Of a stretch of 23,417 nucleotides of DNA, positions 1 to 8,437 are shown in pieces (the first letter of the stretch is position 1; every line of letters begins with the position of its first letter). The stretch is from positions 1 to 23,417 of the forward strand of contig DAISYG010000025.1 of assembly GCA_036825435.1 (NCBI GenBank), in the 5' to 3' direction. The position numbers were made by a program, and so were the translations under genes. A model generated the notes under the pieces. It was not told where the DNA came from. It saw only the letters and a program-made list of their open reading frames with translations, and did not search any database. The stretch comes from UBA931 sp036825435. GTDB taxonomy: Bacteria; Pseudomonadota; Gammaproteobacteria; Burkholderiales; Casimicrobiaceae.

Positions 1-2
1 CA

Positions 3-155
3 ACTGAACTCAAGAGACTGAGTGGACCCTTTTCCATACCTAGCCATCTAAAATATTTCCAAGTTGGACATTTTAAGGATTTTCCTATACCAGACGTGTA
101 CCGCAGATTTGTTATCAAGAAATTACGAAATTTCATACGCATAAGTCCAATATAG
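3..155 (+). CDS. 3' end of an unidentified protein (partial)
   Basis: A reading frame is open from the window edge and stops with TAG at 153-155. The 50 visible residues run TELKRLSGPF...LRNFIRISPI and are rich in Phe, Ile, Lys and Arg, ending in a basic tail (YRRFVIKKLRNFIR). Fifty codons without a stop in such AT-rich DNA argues for real coding sequence. The composition is clearly more AT-rich than the genes downstream. I do not recognise the family. A glycosyltransferase or other surface-polysaccharide protein would fit the look of the tail, but that is a guess. The start lies outside the window. Confidence 0.45.
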   Translation, partial: TELKRLSGPFSIPSHLKYFQVGHFKDFPIPDVYRRFVIKKLRNFIRISPI

Positions 156-333
156 AAGTTAAAAATTAATGGAAAATATACGATAACCTTGTTTTTGGTA
201 TTGTTGATAATTGCATTTCGTTCATTTATATTTTTTCAGCTTATATTATTAAAATAAGCAATAAGTACCGGAACAGAAAGCCTTCACGGTCTTCTGCTCT
301 GTATTGAACCCATCCCTTTGAAGGAGTTTAGAA

Positions 334-606
334 ATGAAGAAATTCATCGTTGCTGTATTCATTGCTTTATTCTCTCTCAGCGTATTTGCTGCGGTTGATA
401 TCAACACGGCCACCAAGGAAGAGTTGCAAACCTTGTCAGGCGTCGGTCCGGAAAAGGCACAAGCCATTATTGATTACCGCACTGAAAACGGCCCGTTCAA
501 AACGACCGATGATCTCACCAAAGTACGCGGTTTCGGCGAGAAAACAGTAGAAAATTTGAAACCGTCCATTTCGGTTTCAAGCGAAACCAAGACCGCCAAA
601 AAGTAA
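334..606 (+). CDS. ComEA-like helix-hairpin-helix DNA-binding protein
   Basis: A 90-residue protein. It begins with a Sec signal peptide or membrane anchor (MKKFIVAVFIALFSLSVFAA, cleavage likely near 19-20). A single ComEA-type helix-hairpin-helix unit follows: VDINTATKEELQTLSGVGPEKAQAIIDYR (about 21-49), then a second hairpin-like segment GPFKTTDDLTKVRGFGEKTVENLK. The family binds double-stranded DNA non-specifically and in competent bacteria delivers it to the uptake channel ComEC. Many proteobacteria carry such short periplasmic versions, so a role in DNA uptake is likely but not proven by sequence. The start is supported by AAGGAG seven to eight bases upstream of the ATG. The last residues (SSETKTAKK) are a polar tail. 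A strong terminator follows at 648-677. The gene appears to be a single transcription unit. Confidence 0.85.
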   Translation: MKKFIVAVFIALFSLSVFAAVDINTATKEELQTLSGVGPEKAQAIIDYRTENGPFKTTDDLTKVRGFGEKTVENLKPSISVSSETKTAKK

Positions 607-647
607 TTTTTGTTCGAGAGCAGTCAAAACAAGTCGTTTTATGCAAA

Positions 648-677
648 AAAAGGGCTACGCAAAAACGTAGCCCTTTT
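648..677. terminator. Rho-independent terminator (bidirectional)
   Basis: A perfect 12-bp stem, AAAAGGGCTACG paired with CGTAGCCCTTTT, closes a loop of six bases. A-rich and T-rich flanks on either side allow termination from both strands. It would end the comEA-like gene on the plus strand and the initiator tRNA transcript on the minus strand. Confidence 0.85.
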
Positions 678-684
678 AAAAATT

Positions 685-761
685 TGGTTGCGGGGACAGG
701 ATTTGAACCTGTGACCTTCGGGTTATGAGCCCGACGAGCTGCCAGACTGCTCCACCCCGCG
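685..761 (-). tRNA. tRNA-fMet (CAU), initiator
   Basis: A 77-nt cloverleaf with encoded CCA (685-687). Initiator hallmarks are visible: the first base C faces A72 (unpaired 1-72), and the anticodon stem has three G-C pairs (GGG CTCATAA CCC). The T-arm is ACAGG TTCAAAT CCTGT. The body closely resembles the E. coli initiator tRNA as I remember it. It lies convergent to the comEA-like gene, with the shared terminator at 648-677. Confidence 0.97.
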
Positions 762-932
762 TCTGAATCGCGGATTATATTCGATCACCCGTTTACGGTC
801 AAATGCCAAACAACGACTCCGTAAACTTATGCGCGTCGTCTCTTCACAACGAAAACAAACGCCACATTTAATGCTTCGTTAATCTTCCGCCACTAATTTG
901 TCATCACTTATCATTCATTTGCGGAGGATTTT

Positions 933-1739
933 ATGTCTATTCGAAATTTTTTCATGGCCATGACCACAGCGCTGATCATTCCACTATCGGCGCATGCACA
1001 AACGACTTCATCGCTGTCGGATTACACCGATATTTGGTGGAATCCTGATACGTCCGGTTGGGGTGTCAACATGGTGCAGTCCGATCAGTTTATTTTTGCG
1101 ACGTTTTTCGTTTACGACGTGGATGGTAACCCGTGCTGGTACGTTGCCGAAATGGATTATCAGAACAATATTTTCAGCGGAAAGATCATCAAAACCAAAA
1201 GCGCGCCTACGCGTGATATCTGGACGCCTGTCAACGTTCAGCGCACAGTTGTCGGCAACGCCGTCTTCACCCCTGAGTCCTCGACAAAGGGCACAATCAC
1301 ACTGACGTTTGACGATGGCGTGGTTTTGACCAAACAAGTCGAACGTCAAACGCTCAAAGCGCCAACCATACAAGAAGAAGAGTCGGCCGTTTACCAGGCA
1401 ACGATCAAAACGAAATATGAAGAAGAAAATCGTGGCAATGATCGCGTATGGTATTCAACGCATACCTCAACGATGCGCTTCACCAAAAACGGCAATCAGG
1501 GAACGTTAAGCTTCACCAACAACGACGGCGTTGATTGTCAGATTACCGGACCACTCGAAGTCAAAGGACGGAAATACGAGATCGACGATGATTTCGGTCG
1601 TTACACCTGCAGCAACGGCTACAGCGCCAAAGGCGAGCTTGATTTGCAATTTACGTCCAGCGGCGGCATGGTCGGCTCTTGGGAAACCGAATATCGGAAC
1701 TATGAAGAAGAAGCACATTTCACTGCAATCAAACAATGA
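933..1739 (+). CDS. Secreted protein of unknown function with WWNP...SGWG motif
   Basis: A 268-residue protein with a clear Sec signal peptide (MSIRNFFMAMTTALIIPLSAHA, cleavage near 22-23). The mature part opens with YTDIWWNPDTSGWGVNMVQSDQFIFATFFVYDVDGNPCWYVA (about 31-72). This aromatic motif (WWNP-x(2-3)-SGWG, later FATFFVYD.DG.P.WY) recurs in many secreted proteins of beta- and gammaproteobacteria whose role is unknown to me. The rest is beta-rich, Thr/Gly-rich sequence with alternating charged residues and cysteines at about 68, 201 and 230, suggesting an extracellular beta-sandwich. The start is set by GGAGG before ATG. Transcription ends at the terminator at 1758-1787, shared with the convergent sensor kinase gene. 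No enzymatic motif is evident. Confidence 0.8.
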   Translation: MSIRNFFMAMTTALIIPLSAHAQTTSSLSDYTDIWWNPDTSGWGVNMVQSDQFIFATFFVYDVDGNPCWYVAEMDYQNNIFSGKIIKTKSAPTRDIWTPVNVQRTVVGNAVFTPESSTKGTITLTFDDGVVLTKQVERQTLKAPTIQEEESAVYQATIKTKYEEENRGNDRVWYSTHTSTMRFTKNGNQGTLSFTNNDGVDCQITGPLEVKGRKYEIDDDFGRYTCSNGYSAKGELDLQFTSSGGMVGSWETEYRNYEEEAHFTAIKQ

Positions 1740-1757
1740 AAACATTATCACCGAGAA

Positions 1758-1787
1758 AAACCTGCCTGTTTCAAGGCAGGTTTTTTT
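1758..1787. terminator. Rho-independent terminator between convergent genes
   Basis: AAACCTGCCT (1758-1767) pairs with AGGCAGGTTT (1774-1783). Seven T follow on the plus strand. On the minus strand the stem is followed by TTTTTC. It therefore serves both the secreted-protein gene and the sensor kinase operon that ends at 1799. Confidence 0.9.
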
Positions 1788-1798
1788 ATTTGATGGCT

Positions 1799-3166
1799 TT
1801 ATTGGTCAAAAGACAATGTTGCGCTAAACCCACCATCAGAACGGTTGCTCGCACGGAATGTAAAACCATGCAGTTCGGCAATCCGCTTGACGATCGAAAG
1901 GCCCAAACCACTGCCTGTTTGTGTCTGCCCGGGCGGACGGAAGAAACGCTCTTCAAGACGATCGAGATATTCCGATGCAACGCCGGGACCGTCATCGTCA
2001 ACGCGAATGCCTTCGTGCGAAAGATGAACGACGATTTCGCCGCCGTCGTGAATATAGTGTGCTGCATTATCCACCAGGTTGCGCAACAACAGCGTCAGCA
2101 AAACCGAATTACCATTCAGTACAGGTGGCGGTGAAACCTCTTCAAATCGCAACACGATGTGTCGTTTATCGGCAAACGGTTTCACTTCAGCAAACACCGA
2201 TTCAACAATGGCGCGCCAGTCAATCGGTTCGGCGTCCTGAACCTCTCGCAAAGAATCCAGCCGTGATAAAGCCAATAATTGCTCGACGAGACGTGTCGCA
2301 CGATCAATTCCGATGATCAATTGATTCAGCGCATGGTTACGCGCCTCGTCATCATCACCGGCAAGTTGCGCGACTTCGGCCTGAACGCGTAGCGCGGAAA
2401 GTGGCGTGCGCAACTCATGCGAAGCATCCGCGGTGAAACGACGCTCATGAACCAGCGCATCGGCCATATGCTGAAAAAGCTTGTTCAATGCCCGCACCAA
2501 CGGTTGAACTTCGGTTGGCACACGGTCGGGAGCAATTGGTGTGGCATCGCCTGGATTTCGGTTCGGCAATTCTCTTGCTACTGCACGCAGCGGAGAAAGT
2601 TCGCGGCTGATCAGCCAAACAATCGCAATCAACATCAAAGGCAACGTTAACAACCATGGTAAAAGAGTTGTGGCAATCAGTCCCAGCGTCAAATCCTGTC
2701 GGAATTCCAACTCCTGGCCAACCACGATGCGGAAACGTCCATCCTGAGACGTCAGATAGAAAAAACGCCAAAGCTCATCTTCGTCATCATCGTCGTCACG
2801 TAAATAATTGTTAATGAAGCCGTTGATCGAAGTACTGAATGGTATGAACCGTCCTTTGTCACCATCGTTGAGAAACATCTGTCCATCAAGGGAAAAAACG
2901 GCAAAAGCCAGGGCGTCATCTTCTTCCTCGCCCTCATCGCCTTCCTCTATAACATGTGATGTTTTGGGTAAACTAAACGATCGATTCTGAAACAACGCAT
3001 CAAGGTCGGCATACGCCAGACTCTTGGCAAAAAGTATTTGCTGTGTATCGAACAGTTCATTAAGCGCATGACGCGTTTGAAAATAAGAAACCGCGCTGAT
3101 CACCAACCAAATAATCAGAGCGACGGCTGAAAAGAAAACCGTCAGACGCAAACGAAGGCTTTTCAC
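1799..3166 (-). CDS. QseC-like sensor histidine kinase
   Basis: A 455-residue inner-membrane histidine kinase. Domains in order: TM1 (about 9-28), periplasmic sensor (29-160), TM2 (about 161-187), HAMP (about 188-240), HisKA with phospho-accepting His250 in TADASHELRTPLSALR, and HATPase with an N-box (NLVDNAAHY), a G1 box (DDDGPGV) and a G2 box (GSGLGLSIVKR). The layout matches the QseC/PmrB group that pairs with OmpR-type regulators. The periplasmic domain carries two strongly acidic clusters (residues 74-84 and 124-131). In the family such patches can bind metal ions or cationic peptides, so those are candidate signals. The start is GTG and overlaps the regulator stop as GTGA, implying translational coupling. 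It is the last gene of the PepSY-regulator-kinase operon. Confidence 0.92.
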   Translation of the reverse strand: MKSLRLRLTVFFSAVALIIWLVISAVSYFQTRHALNELFDTQQILFAKSLAYADLDALFQNRSFSLPKTSHVIEEGDEGEEEDDALAFAVFSLDGQMFLNDGDKGRFIPFSTSINGFINNYLRDDDDDEDELWRFFYLTSQDGRFRIVVGQELEFRQDLTLGLIATTLLPWLLTLPLMLIAIVWLISRELSPLRAVARELPNRNPGDATPIAPDRVPTEVQPLVRALNKLFQHMADALVHERRFTADASHELRTPLSALRVQAEVAQLAGDDDEARNHALNQLIIGIDRATRLVEQLLALSRLDSLREVQDAEPIDWRAIVESVFAEVKPFADKRHIVLRFEEVSPPPVLNGNSVLLTLLLRNLVDNAAHYIHDGGEIVVHLSHEGIRVDDDGPGVASEYLDRLEERFFRPPGQTQTGSGLGLSIVKRIAELHGFTFRASNRSDGGFSATLSFDQ

Positions 3167-3840
3167 GACTGATGCTCCTGAGGAACTTCATCCAGAACAT
3201 AACCGATGCCGCGCACCGTGCGAATAACCTGATTACCCAGCTTTCGGCGCAGATGATGAATATGAACATCAATCGCGTTGCTCTCGATTTCGCTTTCCCA
3301 GTTGTACAGTTTTTCAATGATCATTTCGCGCGGCAATACTCGTCCTTTGTTCTGCATGAAAAGTTCGAGCAGCGCCAACTCGCGTGCCGCCAGCACCACC
3401 GGCATTCCGTGGTGTGTGACCGTGCGGGAGGCCGGATCAAACGTCAGCGCACCACATTGCAACACGGCGGTCGCTTCCCCGTGCCGTCGCCGAATCAGGG
3501 CGTTAAGCCGCGCTACCAATTCACTCAGCGCAAATGGTTTGACCAGATAATCATCGGCGCCCGCGTTAAGCCCGGCGACACGTTGATCCAACGCGTCGCG
3601 CGCGGTCAGGATCAGCACGGGAACATCTTGCTTATCCTGTCGCCATCGCGCCAGCACATCCATGCCGTCGAGCCCTGGCAGACCGAGATCAAGCACTACC
3701 GCGTCGTAAGGGGCAGACGCAAGCGCCTTTTGTCCGGCAATACCATCACGAAACCAATCCACGGCAAAACCGTACCGGAACAAGCCCGCTTTGAGACCAT
3801 CACCGATCAGCGGATCATCTTCCAAAAGCAGGATGCGCAT
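3163..3840 (-). CDS. QseB-like OmpR-family response regulator
   Basis: A 225-residue two-domain transcription factor. The receiver domain (1-115) shows the acidic pocket (EDD at 7-9), the phosphorylated Asp51 in VVLDLGLPGLDG, Thr79 in LILTARD and Lys101 in YLVKPF. The C-terminal winged helix (about 125-218) ends with SNAIDVHIHHLRRKLG and IRTVRGIGYVL, the recognition helix and wing of OmpR-type regulators. The sequence is close to QseB as I remember it. It is phosphorylated by the kinase encoded immediately downstream and probably acts on the direct repeat at 4205-4221 in front of its own operon. The gene starts 20 bases after the PepSY stop and has no obvious Shine-Dalgarno sequence, so it may rely on coupling. 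Confidence 0.92.
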   Translation of the reverse strand: MRILLLEDDPLIGDGLKAGLFRYGFAVDWFRDGIAGQKALASAPYDAVVLDLGLPGLDGMDVLARWRQDKQDVPVLILTARDALDQRVAGLNAGADDYLVKPFALSELVARLNALIRRRHGEATAVLQCGALTFDPASRTVTHHGMPVVLAARELALLELFMQNKGRVLPREMIIEKLYNWESEIESNAIDVHIHHLRRKLGNQVIRTVRGIGYVLDEVPQEHQS

Positions 3841-3860
3841 GATGGTTTATTCGCTCGCTA

Positions 3861-4142
3861 TTATTTGTCCGGGCGAGAATGAATCAACGCCCCGTCAGCG
3901 TCGTTGAAATACACTTTGACGCGTCGCTTTTCCTTATCATAGCCTTCGATCTTGTAGCAATTATGTTCATACTCGAATTCGCGTACTTGATAGCCATCTT
4001 GCTCCAGTTTGAGGAAAAATGACGACAACAACATCGGTTGCGCCGCAGGTGCTTTGTTGCAATAGCGATCATCGTCGGCAAATGCGGGCGTCGCCAGAAA
4101 AGAAGCGGCGATGATGATCGGAAGAATGAGATGCTTTTTCAT
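3861..4142 (-). CDS. Periplasmic PepSY-domain protein
   Basis: A 93-residue protein with a signal peptide (MKKHLILPIIIAASFLATPAFA, cleavage after AFA). It is followed by one PepSY-like domain: MLLSSFFLKLEQDGYQVREFEYEHNCYKIEGYDKEKRRVKVYFNDADGALI. This resembles the short PepSY_2 type often encoded next to QseBC- or PmrAB-like systems. Two cysteines (28 and 62) could form a disulfide in the periplasm. The family is thought to bind or inhibit secreted partners. Here it may modulate the kinase or be its main regulated output. It is the first gene of the operon, with AGGAG about eight bases before ATG and the putative operator upstream. Confidence 0.85.
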   Translation of the reverse strand: MKKHLILPIIIAASFLATPAFADDDRYCNKAPAAQPMLLSSFFLKLEQDGYQVREFEYEHNCYKIEGYDKEKRRVKVYFNDADGALIHSRPDK

Positions 4143-4204
4143 GTGATAACTCCTGTTCTTTGATTTTGGGAGACTTTCCCTGCGACAAATAATCGCCGAG
4201 AGAA

Positions 4205-4221
4205 ATTAACGCAATATTAAC
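4205..4221 (-). promoter_or_regulatory. Putative response-regulator operator (direct repeat)
   Basis: On the minus strand the sequence reads GTTAAT-ATTGC-GTTAAT, a perfect 6-bp direct repeat with an 11-bp period. This is the spacing bound by head-to-tail dimers of OmpR-family regulators and resembles PmrA/QseB boxes (TTAA-N7-TTAA). It sits about 60 bp upstream of the PepSY start. A GATTAT hexamer (about 4186-4191) downstream is a fair -10, so the repeat would occupy the -35 region. Autoregulation of the operon is the natural inference. Confidence 0.65.
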
Positions 4222-4373
4222 ATGAGGCGGTCATGTGCCAGAACGTAACGACTTGCCGAAGACAAGAGAAGAATACCGATGAGAAGAAAACTCAATTCGT
4301 GTAAAGCAGCGCGCAATAAATGGCGCCGTTTTCAATTTGATGAAATGCTCAGGTGGCGTTGGAAAAAATCGAC

Positions 4374-4464
4374 TGGCGGAGAGAGCGGGATTCGAACCCG
4401 CGTCAGGGTATTCCCCTGAACACGCTTTCCAGGCGTGCGATTTAAACCACTCATCCATCTCTCC
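4374..4464 (-). tRNA. tRNA-Ser (GGA)
   Basis: A 91-nt class II tRNA. Acceptor GGAGAGA pairs with TCTCTCC, the discriminator is G, and CCA is encoded (4374-4376). The anticodon arm is CACGC CTGGAAA GCGTG with anticodon GGA. A long variable arm (TCAGGG...CCCTGA) and the T-arm GCGGG TTCGAAT CCCGC are present. Confidence 0.97.
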
Positions 4465-4679
4465 GCGGCAGGGCTTGGCATTGTACCGCAGCCCGTTCGC
4501 CATTTCCAACGAATCGCAGGTAATTTCCGCGAATTTTCGCCTTTTCCGCTGATCACACCATTTTTTCGCTCTCAAAGCTTGCCGATACACTTGGAAAGAA
4601 TGCACGCTTTGTTTTATAGTGTCGTCTTTCATGTCATGATGTTTCGCCCATTTTTTCACGGAAATCACAAGGTTATCGC

Positions 4680-5960
4680 ATGAACCCCACCACCATGCAG
4701 ATTATCGCCACGACGCTTTTTGGTCTGGCGGTCATCCATACATTCTCATCCAGTTTCATTGCGGGTCTGGGACATCGCTTCCCGGTGCACGCGGGAATGT
4801 GGCATCTGCTGGGTGAGGTCGAGGTTGTTTTCGGCCTGTGGGCAGGCGTCATGATGGTGGTGATGTTCATTCACCTCGGCAACAAGGAAGCGCTTGCCTA
4901 TATCGAAGGGCGTAACTTCACCGAACCGCTGTTCGTGTTCTCGATCATGGTGGTGGCGGCGAGCCGTCCGATCACGCGGTCGGTGCGAGACGTAGTGCGC
5001 TGGCTGGCGAGAAAATTATCAAAACCGCTACCATTGGAAGAATCGCTAATCCTTTATTTTTTGACAATGTCGGTGATTCCGCTGTTCGGTTCATTCATCA
5101 CCGAGCCTGCGGCGATGACTCTGGCGGCATTGATGTTGCGCGACACATTTTTATCGCAAGCGATGCCCGCGCGCGTGAAATACCTCACGCTCGGCGTATT
5201 GTTTGTGAATATTTCCATCGGCGGCGCGTTAACGCCTTACGCAGCACCACCCATTCTGATGGTCGCCGGTCAGTGGAATTGGGATTTGACCTTCATGATC
5301 ACCACATTCGGCTGGCGTTCTCTGATTGCCGTCATTCTGAACGCGTTGATCGTCAGCTACATTTGCCGCAAAGATATTCCGCGCCACGCAACCATCGTGA
5401 TCTCCAAGGAAACGCACATTCCGCTGATCATCACCATCATCCATTTCATTTTTCTCGCCGCGATTGTTGTCTTTGCGCATCATCCGGTTATTTTCATTCC
5501 GCTCCTGCTGTTCTTTCTGGGTCTCGCCGCCGCCTACCCGCAGTTTCAGAACCGCATGATGATGCTACGCGAGAGCATGCTCGTCGCGTTCTTCCTCGGT
5601 GGCTTGGTCGTGCTTGGCGGCATGCAGGCTTGGTGGCTTCAGGATGTTCTTGGCGGCATGTCACCACAGGCATTATTTTGGGGCGCGACGGCTTTGACCG
5701 CGATCACCGACAATGCGGCGCTGACGTATCTCGGCTCATTGGTGGAAGGCACCGACGCCGCGTTCAAATATTCGCTGGTGTCCGGCGCGATTGTCGGTGG
5801 TGGTTTGACCGTCATCGCCAACGCGCCCAACCCTGCCGGTATCGCCATTCTGAAAAACCGTTTCGAAGACGATTCTGTCAATCCGTTAAAACTTTTCCTG
5901 GCCGCACTTGGTCCCACATTATTAGCCGCCATCATGTTTCTCCTGCCGTTCGGGCGGTAA
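4680..5960 (+). CDS. Putative Na+/H+ antiporter family membrane protein
   Basis: A 426-residue polytopic membrane protein with about ten to twelve hydrophobic segments, for example 8-28, 45-65, 85-100, 125-142, 165-190, 205-228, 250-285 and 395-424. Intramembrane polar or charged positions typical of ion transporters are visible: HLLGEVEVVFGLW near 41-53, GSFITEPAAMTLAALMLRD near 139-157 and ALTAITDNAALTYLG near 337-351. The pattern fits the putative Na+/H+ antiporter family (I believe PF07399). Substrate specificity cannot be read from sequence. AAGG lies about eight bases before the ATG. The malic enzyme gene starts 24 bases downstream on the same strand, so the two may be co-transcribed. 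No specific functional link is evident. Confidence 0.75.
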   Translation: MNPTTMQIIATTLFGLAVIHTFSSSFIAGLGHRFPVHAGMWHLLGEVEVVFGLWAGVMMVVMFIHLGNKEALAYIEGRNFTEPLFVFSIMVVAASRPITRSVRDVVRWLARKLSKPLPLEESLILYFLTMSVIPLFGSFITEPAAMTLAALMLRDTFLSQAMPARVKYLTLGVLFVNISIGGALTPYAAPPILMVAGQWNWDLTFMITTFGWRSLIAVILNALIVSYICRKDIPRHATIVISKETHIPLIITIIHFIFLAAIVVFAHHPVIFIPLLLFFLGLAAAYPQFQNRMMMLRESMLVAFFLGGLVVLGGMQAWWLQDVLGGMSPQALFWGATALTAITDNAALTYLGSLVEGTDAAFKYSLVSGAIVGGGLTVIANAPNPAGIAILKNRFEDDSVNPLKLFLAALGPTLLAAIMFLLPFGR

Positions 5961-5984
5961 ACTTTTATTGGTTTGAACATCGAC

Positions 5985-8270
5985 ATGTCCAACGAAAATT
6001 TCCGTAAAGCTGCGCTTTTCTACCACCGTCAACCCACCGCCGGAAAAATTGAAGTCGTGCCCAGTAAAGCGCTGGTCACACAACGCGATCTGGCGCTCGC
6101 GTATACGCCCGGTGTCGCTGCCGCGTGCGAAGAAATCGTGCGTGCGCCGGAAGAAGCGCGTACGCTCACCGCTCGCGGCAACCTGATCGCCGTGGTGACC
6201 AACGGCACCGCCGTGCTCGGCTTGGGTAATATCGGCCCGCTCGCGGGTAAGCCTGTGATGGAAGGCAAAGCCGTGTTGTTCAAAAACTTCGCCGGTGTCG
6301 ATTGTTTCGATCTGGAACTGGACGAACCCGACCCGCAAAAAATGGTGGACATGATCTGCGCGATGGAGCCGACCTTCGGCGGCATCAATCTGGAAGACAT
6401 CAAAGCGCCGGAGTGTTTCTACATCGAAGAGCAATGCCGTCAACGGATGAAGATCCCCGTTTTTCACGACGATCAGCATGGCACGGCGATTATCGTCGGC
6501 GCTGCAATCATCAACGGTTTGCGCGTGGTGGAAAAAGATATCAAGGATGTGCGCATCGTCTGTTCGGGCGCCGGTGCGGCGGGCTTGGCGTGTCTGAAAA
6601 TGCTTGAACTGTTGGGTGCAAAAAAAGAAAATATTTGGTTGTGTGATATTCACGGTATCGTGTATGAAGGACGCACTGTCGACATGAATCCGCTGCGCGA
6701 ACATTATGCGCAGAAAACCGATAAACGCACGTTGCAGGAAGCGCTGGATGGCGCAGATGTATTCCTCGGTTTATCGGCGGCGCGCGTCGTGCAAAAGGAA
6801 TGGTTGCCGACGATGGCGGAAAAACCGCTCGTGTTTGCGTTGGCGAATCCCGAGCCGGAAATTCTTCCCGAATTGGTGAAGGAAGTGCGCCCCGATGCGG
6901 TGATCGCCACTGGGCGTTCCGATTACCCCAATCAAGTCAACAACGTTTTGTGTTTTCCGTTCATTTTCCGTGGTGCGCTCGACGTCGGCGCCACGCAAAT
7001 CAACGATGAAATGAAAATTGCGTCGGTGTACGCCATTGCCGACTTGGCGATGGCCGAGCAATCCGACATCGTTGAAGCGGCATACAACATCGAAGACCTC
7101 AATTTCGGTCCCGAATATTTGATTCCCAAGCCGTTCGATCCGCGCTTGATTCTGCAAATTGCGCCAGCAGTCGCCAAGGCTGCGATGGATACCGGCGTCG
7201 CCACACATCCGATTACCGACTTCGAAGCGTATCAAGAGAAACTGCTCGCGTTTGTTTATCACTCCGGCTTCATGATGAAGCCGGTGTTTGACGCAGCACG
7301 CGCAACACGTCGTCGCATCGTGTTGGCGGAAGGCGAAGAAGAACGCATGTTGCGCGCCGCGCAAATCATCCGTGACGACAAGATGTGCGACCTGACGCTG
7401 ATCGGTCGCACCGAAGTGATCGAACGTCGCATCAAACGCCTCGGCTTGCGCATTCGTCCCGGCAAAGACTTCGAAATCATCGATATTGAAAAAGACAAGC
7501 GCTTCGATGAAATCTGCGAAGAATATTATTCATTGACGCAACGCAAAGGCGTCACACCCGCCTATGCCAAACTGGAAGTGCGTCGTCGCCCGACGCTGAT
7601 CGGCTCAATGGCAATCCGACGCGGCGAAGCAGACGGCATGGTCTGCGGGCTGGTCACCGAATACATGCGTCATCTGCGCTATATTGATCAGATCATTGGC
7701 GCCAGACCCGGCGTCAAAACCTACGCGGCAATGAACGCCGTGATGCTGAAAAACCAAACCCTGTTCATCACCGACACCTACATCAACCGCGAACCAAGCG
7801 CCGAAGAGTTGGCGGAAATCACGTTGATGGCGGCCGAAGAAGTGCGCAGTTTCGGCATCGAACCCAAAGTCGCGCTGCTCTCGCATTCAAATTTCGGCAC
7901 CAGCGATTGGCCAACGGCGAAAAAAATGCGCGACACGTTGACGCTGGTGCAACAACTCGCGCCCGATCTCGAAATCGAAGGCGAAATTCAGGGCGATGCC
8001 GCGCTCAGCGAAGAAGTGCGCGCACGCGTTTTCCCCAACGCCCGTATCTCGGGTGCGGCCAATTTGTTGGTGATGCCCGGCATCGACTCTGCCAACATTT
8101 CATTCAATCTGTTGAAAATTACCGGTAGCAGTAATGTCACGATTGGTCCGGTTCTGCTCGGCGTCAGCCGCCCCATTCATATCCTGACGCCGTCCGCCAC
8201 GGTGCGCCGCATTGTCAACATGGCGGCACTGGCCGCCGCACAGGCTAATCTTCACGCAGAATTCAATTGA
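5985..8270 (+). CDS. maeB: NADP-dependent malic enzyme with phosphotransacetylase-like domain
   Basis: A 761-residue MaeB-type malic enzyme, which oxidatively decarboxylates malate to pyruvate with NADP+ and supplies NADPH and pyruvate during growth on C4 acids or acetate. The N-terminal malic domain (about 1-160) has LALAYTPGVAAACEEI, TARGNLIAVVTNGTAVLGLGNIG and FGGINLEDIKAPECF. The NAD(P) domain (about 161-420) shows FHDDQHGTAIIVGAA, the nucleotide loop CSGAGAAGLACL, ALANPEPEI and GRSDYPNQVNN. The C-terminal third (about 430-760) is a phosphate acetyl/butyryl transferase-like domain (LLSHSNFGTSDWP, GEIQGDAAL, LVMPGIDSANISFNLLK). In characterised MaeB proteins it is regulatory, not catalytic. 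I chose ATG at 5985; an upstream TTG at 5973 is in frame. Length matches E. coli MaeB (759). Confidence 0.96.
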   Translation: MSNENFRKAALFYHRQPTAGKIEVVPSKALVTQRDLALAYTPGVAAACEEIVRAPEEARTLTARGNLIAVVTNGTAVLGLGNIGPLAGKPVMEGKAVLFKNFAGVDCFDLELDEPDPQKMVDMICAMEPTFGGINLEDIKAPECFYIEEQCRQRMKIPVFHDDQHGTAIIVGAAIINGLRVVEKDIKDVRIVCSGAGAAGLACLKMLELLGAKKENIWLCDIHGIVYEGRTVDMNPLREHYAQKTDKRTLQEALDGADVFLGLSAARVVQKEWLPTMAEKPLVFALANPEPEILPELVKEVRPDAVIATGRSDYPNQVNNVLCFPFIFRGALDVGATQINDEMKIASVYAIADLAMAEQSDIVEAAYNIEDLNFGPEYLIPKPFDPRLILQIAPAVAKAAMDTGVATHPITDFEAYQEKLLAFVYHSGFMMKPVFDAARATRRRIVLAEGEEERMLRAAQIIRDDKMCDLTLIGRTEVIERRIKRLGLRIRPGKDFEIIDIEKDKRFDEICEEYYSLTQRKGVTPAYAKLEVRRRPTLIGSMAIRRGEADGMVCGLVTEYMRHLRYIDQIIGARPGVKTYAAMNAVMLKNQTLFITDTYINREPSAEELAEITLMAAEEVRSFGIEPKVALLSHSNFGTSDWPTAKKMRDTLTLVQQLAPDLEIEGEIQGDAALSEEVRARVFPNARISGAANLLVMPGIDSANISFNLLKITGSSNVTIGPVLLGVSRPIHILTPSATVRRIVNMAALAAAQANLHAEFN

Positions 8271-8393
8271 TGCGTACGACGTGTGACGCGAATCACTCGC
8301 AAAACCATGCTCTGGACGATGTTACAGCCAATCACAAACCCCGCTTCCATTGTGGCGCGCGTTGCCTGACAATAAGAACTCCGTAGATTGTTA

Positions 8394-8425
8394 GAGACAG
8401 CCTTGTTGTCTCAGTGTATTTTTTT
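8394..8425 (+). terminator. Weak terminator-like hairpin
   Basis: GAGACA (8394-8399) pairs with TGTCTC (8407-8412). A run of seven T follows at about 8419-8425, separated from the stem by several bases. It may end the maeB transcript, but stem and spacing are poor. Confidence 0.3.
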
Positions 8426-8437
8426 GGTTGCGACACA

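Noticed and set aside
4280..4409. Short basic open frame on the plus strand (MRRKLNSCKAARNKW...)
   Set aside because: It has no Shine-Dalgarno sequence and runs into the tRNA-Ser gene.
5922..6704. 260-codon open frame on the minus strand over maeB
   Set aside because: It is a shadow of the malic domain and has no start-site support or family features.
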